Below, in pieces: positions 8,138 through 15,762 of a stretch of 43,471 bases of DNA. The notes beneath the pieces are model-generated. The model had not been told where the DNA came from. It saw only the letters and a program-made list of their open reading frames with translations, and ran no database searches. Position 1 is the first letter of the stretch. The number at the start of each line of letters is the position of its first letter. The position numbers and the translations under genes are program-made. This DNA is from Candidatus Omnitrophota bacterium. GTDB taxonomy: Bacteria > Omnitrophota > Gorgyraeia > Aquiviventales > Aquiviventaceae. The stretch spans positions 1 through 43,471 of the forward strand of contig JAGVGS010000107.1 of the NCBI GenBank assembly GCA_020057015.1, in the 5' to 3' direction.

Positions 8138-8152
8138 ACTGTCCCTGCTTTT
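8138..8152 (+). repeat. REP-like element A, copy 1, right remainder
   Basis: ACTGTCCCTGCTTTT: the duplicated target ACTGT followed by the end of the REP hairpin and its T-tract. It stops two bases before the -35 box of the pilin operon promoter. Confidence 0.85.
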
Positions 8153-8154
8153 GT

Positions 8155-8184
8155 TTGACGAGACGTGCAGCCGTTAGGTATACT
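8155..8184 (+). promoter_or_regulatory. Sigma70-type promoter of the pilin operon
   Basis: TTGACG at 8155-8160 and TATACT at 8179-8184, separated by 18 bases. The -10 context AGGTATACTTTA is shared with the other two riboswitch promoters in the window (AGGTAnnCTTTA). Transcription would start near 8191, just before the riboswitch. Confidence 0.75.
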
Positions 8185-8202
8185 TTATCTGTAATCTGTA
8201 GC

Positions 8203-8279
8203 TCTCGAGAAAGCCACACCCGTCGTAAGGCGGGGCCGGAAAGCCACGGGTCCTTGACGGATCGCCGGGTTGCCGAAGG
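8203..8279 (+). promoter_or_regulatory. c-di-GMP-I (GEMM-I) riboswitch aptamer, variant
   Basis: The GEMM-I layout is present: a P2 hairpin CGTC-GTAA-GGCG capped by a GNRA tetraloop, the joining and P3 strand GGAAAGCCACGGGTCC, and the 3' strand GGATCGCCGGGTTGCC. It diverges from the other two aptamers in the window, having CCGGAAAGCC where they have ACGCAAAGCC or GCGCAAAGCC, and its 5' side reads GAAAGCCACACC rather than GGCAAAC. It lies in the leader of a pilin-like operon, a classic target of c-di-GMP control. Ligand identity is inferred from the family; the variant core might alter affinity. Confidence 0.75.
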
Positions 8280-8311
8280 GCGGAACCTCAGGATCGCCGG
8301 GTTGCCGAAGG
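8259..8311 (+). repeat. 21-base direct duplication of the riboswitch 3' strand
   Basis: The 21 bases at 8259-8279 (GGATCGCC...GCCGAAGG) recur exactly at 8291-8311 after an 11-base spacer. The first copy closes the aptamer; the second is the 5' arm of the terminator hairpin. Confidence 0.9.
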
Positions 8312-8348
8312 AGATAGCGGAGCCTTTCGGAATCCGGCGTTTGTGTTT
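8296..8348 (+). terminator. Intrinsic terminator of riboswitch 1
   Basis: The strand 8296-8311 (GCCGGGTTGCCGAAGG) pairs with 8323-8338 (CCTTTCGGAATCCGGC) along its whole length with a single bulged G and two G-U pairs, followed by GTTTGTGTTT. The 3' arm can equally pair with the first copy of the repeat in the aptamer, which would destroy ligand binding. Confidence 0.65.
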
Positions 8349-8393
8349 ATACTAGCAGCACATCACAGTGTGTATATGAGGGTTCATCATCAG

Positions 8394-9182
8394 ATGCTCC
8401 GACAGCAGAAAGTATTCGCCTATCGCATCCGCGGGCGATCGGGATTGAGCCTTGTGGAAATAATGGTCTCGCTCTTCGTAATCCTGGTTACGGCGGAGGC
8501 AGGATATTTGAGCGTCATCCAGTCACTCAGGTATATGGACGTCAATCGCGACGTCCGGCACGCCTACATTGATCTTCAAGCCGTCCTCGAACGCATTCAG
8601 GCCACTCCCCCAACCCAGATTTTTGAAGTCTTCCAGCATAACCAATTGGTGAATGGGACGCTGATTGGAGGCATCACCTTGACCGGGGAGCAGCTTACAG
8701 TGACCTACCTGCCCGGGCAGGTCATGAATGTCGTGAACGCCGGCAACAATACGATCCGATTTACCTATGGTGCGGGAAATGGAACGTACAACGTGAGTGC
8801 TGTGTCGCTGGAGCTCAGAGACGGTAATATGCTCGACAGCAATATTGTCGCCACCTCCACTCCCGTAGCAGGGGCGGGTGGTGCGGTCAATAATGCAGGG
8901 CCAGGTCAGACCTTTACCGTGGGCTTTGCGGCGATACCGGCCGCTGCGCGGAGCGTGTGGTTGAGCGTCACGCTTCAGAATGTCGATGGGGCGGGTGAAG
9001 TGGACGTGTTTGTCAACAATCGCGGACCGTATGCTCCAGGCCCAGCATTCTACGTGGCGGGGGCGTGGACCGGAATGATCTATCTACCCGATGTAACGCC
9101 GCTACATGTCGAGGTCATGAATGCGTGGCAGACCCGAGGGCATGCCATGGGGCGAACGCTCAACGGAATCAAGCTCTGGTAG
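8394..9182 (+). CDS. Type IV pilin-like protein (pseudopilin)
   Basis: 262 residues from ATG 8394, which has GAGGG at 8379-8383; ATG 8376 in the same frame is an alternative. A class III signal is clear: basic leader RIRGRSG, cleavage before LSLVE, then the hydrophobic helix IMVSLFVILVTAEAGYLSVI with the conserved Glu at position +5. The rest is beta-rich and looks like a globular sandwich (VSLELRDGNM... ending MGRTLNGIKLW). It is first in a three-gene set behind a c-di-GMP riboswitch. The protein would be processed by prepilin peptidase and enter a pilus or pseudopilus; the assembly ATPase and platform protein are not in the window. Confidence 0.85.
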   Translation: MLRQQKVFAYRIRGRSGLSLVEIMVSLFVILVTAEAGYLSVIQSLRYMDVNRDVRHAYIDLQAVLERIQATPPTQIFEVFQHNQLVNGTLIGGITLTGEQLTVTYLPGQVMNVVNAGNNTIRFTYGAGNGTYNVSAVSLELRDGNMLDSNIVATSTPVAGAGGAVNNAGPGQTFTVGFAAIPAAARSVWLSVTLQNVDGAGEVDVFVNNRGPYAPGPAFYVAGAWTGMIYLPDVTPLHVEVMNAWQTRGHAMGRTLNGIKLW

Positions 9183-9193
9183 CGGGGTAAAAC

Positions 9194-10222
9194 ATGCTAA
9201 CAAGACGATCGGACAAGGGTTTCACGCTCATTGAAGTGTTGGCGGCGGGCGGCCTTTTTGCCGTCGTGGCGGGTGCCGCAGGCCTGATGGTGATGGGGGC
9301 CACCGCGACGTGGACCAGGACAGCCGCCGTCCTCGAGCAGGATGGCAAGGCAACCCTGGCGATGGAAGGCATTCGCACCGCCCTGCGAGGCAGTCAACCG
9401 GCGGGTATCGATACCCCCAACCCAGGATTTGACCGTATTCGGTTCATCAGGGGTACTCAGTTTGACCCGATTTCAGGGCAGGTGGCGCGGAATGACGTGC
9501 GGCAGATCAGGGTGGTGGATATTAATGCTGCTGGGGTGGGGCGACTGGTGCTCCAAAATCAGGATGAGACAACAACGTTCCGGACGCTGACACGGGATGT
9601 CACTCTCTTTACGGTGGTGGACTCGGCAATCAATAACACGCTCGCCCCGAATGAGGTGGATGTCACAATCGGCCTGGCAGTCCGAGGGTCTGGAAGGCCC
9701 TCCCTGCAGACCTCGGTGATTTCGACGCGAGGGCTTGGGAACGCCCAGTTAATAGAAGCCGAGAGCGGCGCGCCAGCCGGCGGTGCCTGGACCCCAAACA
9801 ACATCGACTTTACAGCACCAGCATCTTCAATCCCGACGGATGCAAGCGGAAACTTGTTCATTGAAGTAACCCCTTCAGGAAACACCCAGCGGACTCTAAC
9901 ATATTCCTTCAACATTGCTGTAGCTGGCGAGTATCGCATGTCGTGGAGGATCCGGTGGAACTGGAAGGTCGCATGGAATATATGGGTACATCCATATATA
10001 CGGGATTCTTACACGTGGAGAATCGATGGAGGTGTCGACAGGGCTATGAGTCATGCGTTCTTTCCTGATTGGCGCTGGGTCGAAGTCGATACAATACCTT
10101 TGACCGCCGGCTTGCATACATTGGTGATCACGTGGCCAAAGGATCCTTTAAAACCGCGGAATTATGAGGCTTTGGATGCGATCTTTTTCACTACCGAGTC
10201 AGGGGACCCGCCAGCATTGTAA
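9194..10222 (+). CDS. PilW/PulJ-like minor pseudopilin with C-terminal carbohydrate-binding-like domain
   Basis: 342 residues. The N-terminus is a textbook prepilin: RRSDKG | FTLIEVLAAGGLFAVVAGAAGLMVMG, cleavage after Gly9. Residues 50-175 form the usual minor-pilin beta domain (AMEGIRTALRGS...). From about residue 185 a second domain starts with LIEAESGAPAGGAW and continues with YRMSWRIRW, SYTWRIDGG, WVEVDTIPLTAGLHTLVITW and ALDAIFFT, the succession of strands seen in CBM6/CBM35-like carbohydrate-binding modules. A sugar-binding tip on a minor pilin would suit attachment to polysaccharide surfaces. The pilin part is firm; the CBM-like assignment rests on pattern recognition. Confidence 0.82.
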   Translation: MLTRRSDKGFTLIEVLAAGGLFAVVAGAAGLMVMGATATWTRTAAVLEQDGKATLAMEGIRTALRGSQPAGIDTPNPGFDRIRFIRGTQFDPISGQVARNDVRQIRVVDINAAGVGRLVLQNQDETTTFRTLTRDVTLFTVVDSAINNTLAPNEVDVTIGLAVRGSGRPSLQTSVISTRGLGNAQLIEAESGAPAGGAWTPNNIDFTAPASSIPTDASGNLFIEVTPSGNTQRTLTYSFNIAVAGEYRMSWRIRWNWKVAWNIWVHPYIRDSYTWRIDGGVDRAMSHAFFPDWRWVEVDTIPLTAGLHTLVITWPKDPLKPRNYEALDAIFFTTESGDPPAL

Positions 10223-10239
10223 GGAAGGAGGCGAACGCG

Positions 10240-11433
10240 ATGTTCATGCTCTTATGCCGAAGGCGAAGCGAATCGGCCAGGCGCGGATCAGCGCTGCTGG
10301 GGACCTTGCTGTTGATGTCCACTTTTGTGCTGATTACCGGCTCCACGATTACCATGGCGCTCAATCACGCTGTGCTCACGCAACACTTTGTGGGCATGGC
10401 ACAGGCGTTTTGGAACGCGGAAGCCGGCGCTGCCGAAGGCGTGAGCTGGCTGCTGCGCGCCAACCCGCTGCCAGGGGGAACCGTGATCCTGGGGCAAGGT
10501 TCGAATCCTCCATTTCTTGCCCCAGGTCCTGCTAACGCTGCTAACGAGGTGCAGGTAACTTCCCAGGCTGGCACCGTACAAGGCACCTTCCGCGTAACGG
10601 TAACGCGTGGGGTGGGGTTCGTCTACACCATTGCGAGTAGGGGGACCAGTGCTGCTGAAGGCATCCAACGTACCGTAAGTCGGACTGTTCGGATCACCGC
10701 GCCAATCGTGTGGGAGAGGGAGTTTGATCTCACTATTGGAACTCCAAATACTATTCCGGCACAGGGAACCACGCCGGACTACACGTATTGGGGATGGAAG
10801 TTTGGTCAAGGCGTTTCTCCCACGTTGTACTGGTGGAACGGCGAGTTTGTTGGAGCGTTTGCGGCGATTTCGAGGGCGCTGTTTATCCGTTTGAATGACC
10901 CCATCGCGGGCGGAGACTTTAGCGTTGACCTTTGGGCCGCGTATACGCCTTGTAGACCCGGAGAAGGTAATGGTGATCAGTCACAGTGCGGTACTCCTGC
11001 GGGGAACCCCGGGCACCATACGGAGCGCATGAGCGTATACATCAGCGGCATCCAATATGACATCATGGATCCAGAGCGCGGCCAACAGGAAGGTATGATG
11101 TGGTACAAAAATATGGGCAGTTGCGCCGGAACCATTGATTGCGGTGAGGGAAATCTTGCTGTTCCCGGTGCTCAAGCGGTCCCAATCTACCTGGATCAAC
11201 GGAACAACACGACCACTTTGAATGCAGCCCTTGGCGATAATCTCGACGGAGTCGCGGGCGCGGATGATATCCGAGGCAACATCGTCATTGTGCCGTGGGA
11301 TGCCTGGAATCCACTGGCTTGGAACAACCCATTCAACTTCACAGCAGGCAGCGAGAGCATCAACAATGTGCGTGTGCGGAAAGTCGATAAAACAGGGCGC
11401 ACCGTAGAGCTCCTCGGCTGGAATGCTGAGTAA
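10240..11433 (+). CDS. PilX-like pilus assembly protein
   Basis: 397 residues; AAGGAGG at 10225-10231 precedes the ATG by eight bases. The N-terminus (RRGSALLGTLLLMSTFVLITGSTITMAL) matches the PilX N-terminal pattern: a membrane helix without the G|FTLxE cleavage box, followed by AQAFWNAEAGAAEGVSWLL, the typical segment of PilX/GspK-like proteins. The remaining 300 residues are beta-rich with a Cys-containing loop region (TPCRPGEGNGDQSQCGTP and NMGSCAGTIDCG) that may form disulfides. Third gene of the riboswitch-led pilin set; PilX-type proteins usually act with the two upstream minor pilins in a tip complex. Confidence 0.82.
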   Translation: MFMLLCRRRSESARRGSALLGTLLLMSTFVLITGSTITMALNHAVLTQHFVGMAQAFWNAEAGAAEGVSWLLRANPLPGGTVILGQGSNPPFLAPGPANAANEVQVTSQAGTVQGTFRVTVTRGVGFVYTIASRGTSAAEGIQRTVSRTVRITAPIVWEREFDLTIGTPNTIPAQGTTPDYTYWGWKFGQGVSPTLYWWNGEFVGAFAAISRALFIRLNDPIAGGDFSVDLWAAYTPCRPGEGNGDQSQCGTPAGNPGHHTERMSVYISGIQYDIMDPERGQQEGMMWYKNMGSCAGTIDCGEGNLAVPGAQAVPIYLDQRNNTTTLNAALGDNLDGVAGADDIRGNIVIVPWDAWNPLAWNNPFNFTAGSESINNVRVRKVDKTGRTVELLGWNAE

Positions 11434-11473
11434 CTGAAACCCGCGGTTGGCAGTGCAGGACAAAGATATTTTT

Positions 11474-11550
11474 ATAAAGCGGGGACAGTCACTAATTTCT
11501 GTTGTGCCGACTAGGGTCCAGGGCACAAATTAGTGACTGTCCCCGTTTTT
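11474..11550 (+). repeat. REP-like element A, copy 2 (bidirectional terminator hairpin)
   Basis: Outer arms GCGGGGACAGTCACTAATTT (ending 11498) and AAATTAGTGACTGTCCCCG (from 11527) are perfect inverted repeats, enclosing an asymmetric middle that itself contains TGTGCC/GGGCACA. A-rich bases precede and TTTTT follows, so it can terminate in both directions. It separates the pilin set from the kinase operon, whose start codon is 21 bases beyond. Same orientation as copy 1. Confidence 0.9.
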
Positions 11551-11571
11551 GTTGCTATTCTTAAGGGTAAC

Positions 11572-13098
11572 ATGTGCTGCCTGAAACGCTTGCCGACTCT
11601 ATTCTTGGTAGCAAGCCCTCTATCGTTCCTCTTAGCGCCTTCGCTGGCATGGGCCGCTGCGGCCGAAGGCAGTGAGACCCTCAAGTGGCTGGTGATCGGC
11701 CTCGTGGTCGTGGCCACCCTCGTCATCGGCCAATTGATTTACGGGTTCTCCCAAAAGGATAAGGCGATCAAGGCTAAGGCCGAGACGCCTGAGGCCCCCG
11801 CCGCGCCGACCCCGGCCATCTACCACCCGAAAGCCGTGGTGCCCTCCATTCTTGATCAGCTGGCGCAAGCCGGTGTCAACCCCAAGCAGCGCGAGCAGCT
11901 GGCCCAGTCGCTTTCGACCATTGTGACCAAGACCGTCGACGCGCAGGTGGATGCCGTCAAGCAAGAGGTCAAGAAGCACTACGACCAAGTCTTGGAGGAG
12001 AAGCAGTGGGCCGAGCGCGCGCTGCAGCGCAAGTATCAAGAGGCGCTGATTGACCGCAACCAGACCGCGCAGGTGCTCGAGAGTATTGCCGAAGGCCTAG
12101 TGGTGGTGAACAACAAGGGCGAAGTGGTGATGATGAATCCGGCCGCCGAGAAACTGCTGGCGGTGCGGCAGGCCGAGCGCGTGGGCAAGCCGCTGGTCGA
12201 ATCGCTCGATGACGATCAGATCATCTCGCTGGTGCAGGGCTCGACCGAGGGCCGCGAGATCGTGGTCAATACGAAGCAAGAGAGCACCAAGCGCGTGCTG
12301 CGCGCGAGCAACGCCGTGGTCACCGATCAGGATGGCCGGGCCGTGGGCATGGTGGCGGTGCTGCATGACGTGACGAAGCAGAAGGAAGTGGAGGATCTCA
12401 AATCCGAGTTCGTCTCCAAGGTCAGCCACGAGCTGCGCACCCCGCTCATGGCGATCCAGTACGCGCTCTCGCTGCTGGATGATCAGATGGCCGGCAGCAT
12501 GTCTGAGGACGCGCAGGCCTTCGTGTCCCTGACCCGTCGTAATCTGGAGCGGCTCAACTTGCTGGTGAGCGACCTGCTCGATCTTTCCAAGCTCGAGGCC
12601 AAGAAGATGGAGCTGCGGCTGGAGCTGATCGCGCTCGGCCCGATTCTGCAGACCGTGTGCGATACGATGGACGCGTGGGCCAAGAGCAAGCAGATCACGC
12701 TGGTGCGGCGCGTGGTGGAAGAGGTGCCCATGATGCGCCTGGATGCGTCGCGCCTGATTCAGGTGCTCACCAACCTGGTGGGCAACGCCATCAAATTCAC
12801 GCCGGAAAAGGGCAAGATCACCGTCGAGGGCAAGCTGGCGGCGGATCAGCAGCACGTGGAAGTGAGCGTCATCGACACCGGGGTGGGGATTGCCCCCGAG
12901 GATCTGCCCAAACTGTTCAACAAGTTTCAGCAAGTGGGCGAGCGCACCGCCAGCGACATGAGCGGCACGGGGTTAGGGCTCGTGATCGCCAAGGAGATCG
13001 TCGAGCTGCACCAGGGCCGGATCTGGGTGGAGAGCGATGGCAAGCGGGGCGCGCGGTTTGTGTTTACCCTGCCGCTGCACGCGGCGGCCGCGGCGTGA
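11572..13098 (+). CDS. Membrane-bound PAS sensor histidine kinase
   Basis: 508 residues from ATG 11572 (AAGGG at 11563-11567); an upstream in-frame GTG lies inside the REP hairpin and is rejected. Order: signal-like segment 1-29, membrane helix about 37-58, coiled coil about 115-165, PAS domain about 165-270 (VLESIAEGLVVVNNKGEVVMMNPAAEKLL), HisKA with the phospho-acceptor His286 in SHELRTP, and an HATPase with N box NLVGNAIKF, DTGVGIAPED, and GTGLGLVIAKEIVELH. No receiver is fused. It heads a nearly gapless operon with two HD-GYP proteins and two AAA ATPases, but no response regulator gene follows, so its partner is unknown. Confidence 0.95.
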   Translation: MCCLKRLPTLFLVASPLSFLLAPSLAWAAAAEGSETLKWLVIGLVVVATLVIGQLIYGFSQKDKAIKAKAETPEAPAAPTPAIYHPKAVVPSILDQLAQAGVNPKQREQLAQSLSTIVTKTVDAQVDAVKQEVKKHYDQVLEEKQWAERALQRKYQEALIDRNQTAQVLESIAEGLVVVNNKGEVVMMNPAAEKLLAVRQAERVGKPLVESLDDDQIISLVQGSTEGREIVVNTKQESTKRVLRASNAVVTDQDGRAVGMVAVLHDVTKQKEVEDLKSEFVSKVSHELRTPLMAIQYALSLLDDQMAGSMSEDAQAFVSLTRRNLERLNLLVSDLLDLSKLEAKKMELRLELIALGPILQTVCDTMDAWAKSKQITLVRRVVEEVPMMRLDASRLIQVLTNLVGNAIKFTPEKGKITVEGKLAADQQHVEVSVIDTGVGIAPEDLPKLFNKFQQVGERTASDMSGTGLGLVIAKEIVELHQGRIWVESDGKRGARFVFTLPLHAAAAA

Positions 13099-14135
13099 TG
13101 GTGCGCATCAGCCAACTGGTCAAGCCCACGGCCGAGCCGATCGAGCCACCCCCCGCTCTTGTGCAGACCCCTGAGCCCAGGAGCCCCAGCGGAGCGCCTG
13201 TGGCGGTCCCCCTGCGAGTGGCCGGACTCCCGCGCGCGCAGCCAGGCGTGCACAGCGAGGAGGCCCAGCAGCTCTATGAGGCGCTGATGAAGGAATGCGC
13301 CCGCGTGTTTGACGAGGCGCGCAGCGAGCAGCCGATTACGCTGCAAGCGCTGCCCGCGCTGGCCAACGCGCTGGTGGCCCAGGTGCGGGGTGGGAATGAG
13401 CGCCTCAGTCGCTTGAGCAGCGCGGTGGCCGGTGGCTTTGCGCTGCCGCGGCATGCGGTCAACGTGGCGGTGCTGGCCTGCCGGGTCGGGTCGGTGCTGG
13501 GGCTCTCTGAGCTGCAATTGCAGGAAGTGGCCCTCGCCGCGCTGCTGCATGATATCGGCATCATCGGCATGGAGCATCTGGTGCACCTGCCCGCGCATTT
13601 GACGCCGGAGCAGCGCACCCGCGTGCGCGAGCATCCGCTCTTAGCCCACCGGCTGTTGCAGCGCACCCAGGCGATTTCTCCCCTAGTCTGCGAGCTGATC
13701 TTGCAGCAGCACGAGCGGGAAGATGGCAGCGGCTACCCGCGGCAGCTGGCCGGGGCAGAGATTCAAGAGCCGGCGCAATTGCTCGGCTTGGCCCAGGTCT
13801 TTGAAGCGCTCACGCACGATCGGCCGTATCGCGGACACTTGCCGCCGGCTGAGGCGCTGCGCACGCTGGTGCAGGATCAGCGCGCGGGGTTTCGCGACCG
13901 GCTGCTCAAAGGGCTGCTGCAGACGATTCCGGTATATCCGGTGGAAAGCTGGGTACGCCTGAGCACCGGGGAATTGGCCCAGGTGGTGGCGGAGATGCCC
14001 CACCACCCGCTGTCGCCGACCGTGGCCGTGCGCTTTGACCCGCAAGGCCAGCCGCTCGGCCCTGTGCGCACGGTGGCTCTGGCGCGCGATCGCAGTCTCT
14101 CGATCCTGCGCGCGGTGCCTGCTCCGGCGGCCTGA
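13098..14135 (+). CDS. HD-GYP domain protein, probably degenerate
   Basis: 345 residues; start ATG 13098 overlaps the kinase stop by one base (TGATG). After a Pro-rich first 50 residues comes an HD-GYP domain: LLHDIG with His151-Asp152, HEREDGSGYP with GYP at 212-214, and VFEALTHDRPYR. Family enzymes hydrolyse c-di-GMP. Two expected metal ligands are replaced: the first His of the HHE motif is Gln204, and the Asp of the DVFxAL segment is Gln233 (AQVFEAL). That argues for weak or no catalysis, perhaps a sensor or binding role. A C-terminal domain (VRLSTGELAQVV...) is shared with the second HD-GYP protein of this operon. Confidence 0.88.
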   Translation: MVRISQLVKPTAEPIEPPPALVQTPEPRSPSGAPVAVPLRVAGLPRAQPGVHSEEAQQLYEALMKECARVFDEARSEQPITLQALPALANALVAQVRGGNERLSRLSSAVAGGFALPRHAVNVAVLACRVGSVLGLSELQLQEVALAALLHDIGIIGMEHLVHLPAHLTPEQRTRVREHPLLAHRLLQRTQAISPLVCELILQQHEREDGSGYPRQLAGAEIQEPAQLLGLAQVFEALTHDRPYRGHLPPAEALRTLVQDQRAGFRDRLLKGLLQTIPVYPVESWVRLSTGELAQVVAEMPHHPLSPTVAVRFDPQGQPLGPVRTVALARDRSLSILRAVPAPAA

Positions 14136-14137
14136 GG

Positions 14138-14947
14138 ATGTACGCCTCGTATTGGGGCCTGCGTGAAAAGCCCTTCGAGAACACGCCAGACCCGCGCTTT
14201 TTTTACGCCTCCCAGCAGCATCGCGAAGCCGAAGCGCGCATGCTGTACTGCATCCGCGAGCGCAAAGGGGCCGGCCTGCTCACCGGGGTGTTTGGCTGCG
14301 GCAAGACCGTGGTAGGGCAGGTGGTGCTCAAGGAGCTCAACCAGGAGCGCTATCGCACCGCGGTGCTCACCAACCCCCGCCTGAATGACCTCGATTTGCT
14401 GCGGCTGATCGCGCACTACCTGGGGGCCTCGCCGCTGGCCGCCACCAAGGCCGACGTGCTGATCCAGCTCGAGATGATCCTGACGGAGAACGCCAAGGAA
14501 GGGCGCGATAGCGTGGTGCTGATTGACGAGGCGCACACGATTCAAAGCCCCGAGGTGTTCGAAGAGCTGCGCCTGCTGCTCAATTGCCAGTGGCAGCAGC
14601 GCTTTCTGCTCACCCTCCTGCTGTTCGGCCAGCCAGAGCTGGCGCGCAACATCGACCAGAACAAGCCCTTGGAGCAGCGCATCGGCGTGAAGGCCTCGCT
14701 CGGGCCCATGAGTTTTGAGGAAACCAGCGCCTATGTGGTGCATCGGCTGCGCGTGGCCGGGCACGAGGAGCCAGGCGGCGTGTTTTCCTACGAGGCGCTG
14801 CGCGTGGTGCACGACTCCACCGGCGGCATCCCCCGGCGGGTCAACCGGCTGTGCGACATGCTGCTGCTGGCCGGCATGGGGGCCCGTACCGCCCGCATCG
14901 AGCCGCCGCTGGTGCAGGAAGAAGTGGCTGGGCTGCAGACGGCATGA
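14138..14947 (+). CDS. ExeA/MshM-type AAA ATPase, first copy
   Basis: 269 residues with GAGG just before the ATG. The N-terminal signature YWGLREKPFENTPDPRFFY is typical of GspA/ExeA and MshM proteins. Walker A GVFGCGKT at 50-57, Walker B VVLIDEAH at 126-133, and the sensor region LFGQPELARNI followed by QRIGVKASLGPM and GGIPRRVNRLCD. In other bacteria these ATPases help secretin assembly or pilus biogenesis by reorganising peptidoglycan-linked complexes. It is followed by a paralogue that overlaps it by four bases. The pairing with pilin genes 2.7 kb upstream fits a role in building that pilus. Confidence 0.92.
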   Translation: MYASYWGLREKPFENTPDPRFFYASQQHREAEARMLYCIRERKGAGLLTGVFGCGKTVVGQVVLKELNQERYRTAVLTNPRLNDLDLLRLIAHYLGASPLAATKADVLIQLEMILTENAKEGRDSVVLIDEAHTIQSPEVFEELRLLLNCQWQQRFLLTLLLFGQPELARNIDQNKPLEQRIGVKASLGPMSFEETSAYVVHRLRVAGHEEPGGVFSYEALRVVHDSTGGIPRRVNRLCDMLLLAGMGARTARIEPPLVQEEVAGLQTA

Positions 14948-15762
14948 ACTATACCGCGCACTGGGGCTTAAGCGCCCTGCCGTTTGAGAACACGCCGGAC
15001 CCGCGCTTTCTCTACCAATCAGCTCAGCACGAGGAAGGCCTTGCGCGCTTGCGCTATGTCGTGGAGGGGGCGAAAGGGGCAGCGGTGCTCACGGGTGTCT
15101 TTGGCTGCGGTAAGACGCTGCTCGCGCGCTCGCTGCTGAGCAGCCTCTCGTCCAGCCGCTATCGCATGGCGTATCTCGCCAACCCCATGATGTCCGAGGT
15201 AGAGCTGCTGCATGGCATTGCGCACAAGCTCAACGTGCCGGATCTGCCCCCGCGCCGCTCGGATGTGCTGGTGGATGCGCTGCTGGATGGCATCGAGCAC
15301 GCGCTGCGGGAGAATCAGCGCGACGGCAAGCAGACCCTGGTCATCGTCGATGAGGCGCATGTGATTCGGGAAGAGCGGGTCTTCGATGAGCTGCGGCTGC
15401 TGTTGAATTTTCAGGATGACGACCGCTTTTTACTGACGCTGATCCTCATGGGCCAACCGGAGCTGAAGGAGATTATCGACCGGCACAAACCGCTGGCGCA
15501 GCGTATCTGCATGGGGTATCATCTGATTGCCTTCACCGAAACCGAGACCGGTGGCTACCTGCAGCATCGGCTGCAAGTGGCCGGGGCCAGCCGGACGCTG
15601 TTTGATCCCGGTGCGGTGCAGGCGGTGCAGGAACTGAGCGGCGGCATCCCGCGGCGCATCAACCAGATCGCCGACTTGGCGCTGCTCACCGGCATGGGCC
15701 GGCAAGCAAGCCACATCGATGCCGCGATCGTGCAAGAGGCCGCGGCCAGCGTCGGAGTGTAA
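14944..15762 (+). CDS. ExeA/MshM-type AAA ATPase, second copy
   Basis: 272 residues; ATGA overlap with the first copy. Same order of motifs: HWGLSALPFENTPDPRFLY, Walker A GVFGCGKT at 51-58, Walker B TLVIVDEAH, MGQPELKEII, then GGIPRRINQIADLAL. The two copies align over their whole length and most likely arose by tandem duplication, so they may form a hetero-oligomer. The stop overlaps the next start (TAATG). Confidence 0.92.
   Translation: MNYTAHWGLSALPFENTPDPRFLYQSAQHEEGLARLRYVVEGAKGAAVLTGVFGCGKTLLARSLLSSLSSSRYRMAYLANPMMSEVELLHGIAHKLNVPDLPPRRSDVLVDALLDGIEHALRENQRDGKQTLVIVDEAHVIREERVFDELRLLLNFQDDDRFLLTLILMGQPELKEIIDRHKPLAQRICMGYHLIAFTETETGGYLQHRLQVAGASRTLFDPGAVQAVQELSGGIPRRINQIADLALLTGMGRQASHIDAAIVQEAAASVGV

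Noticed and set aside
11533..11571. Upstream GTG start for the kinase
   Set aside because: Lies within the REP hairpin and terminator; ATG 11572 has a ribosome site and gives a proper signal segment.
12097..12933. 278-codon minus-strand frame in the kinase gene
   Set aside because: Shadow of the histidine kinase; His- and Gln-rich composition typical of antisense frames.
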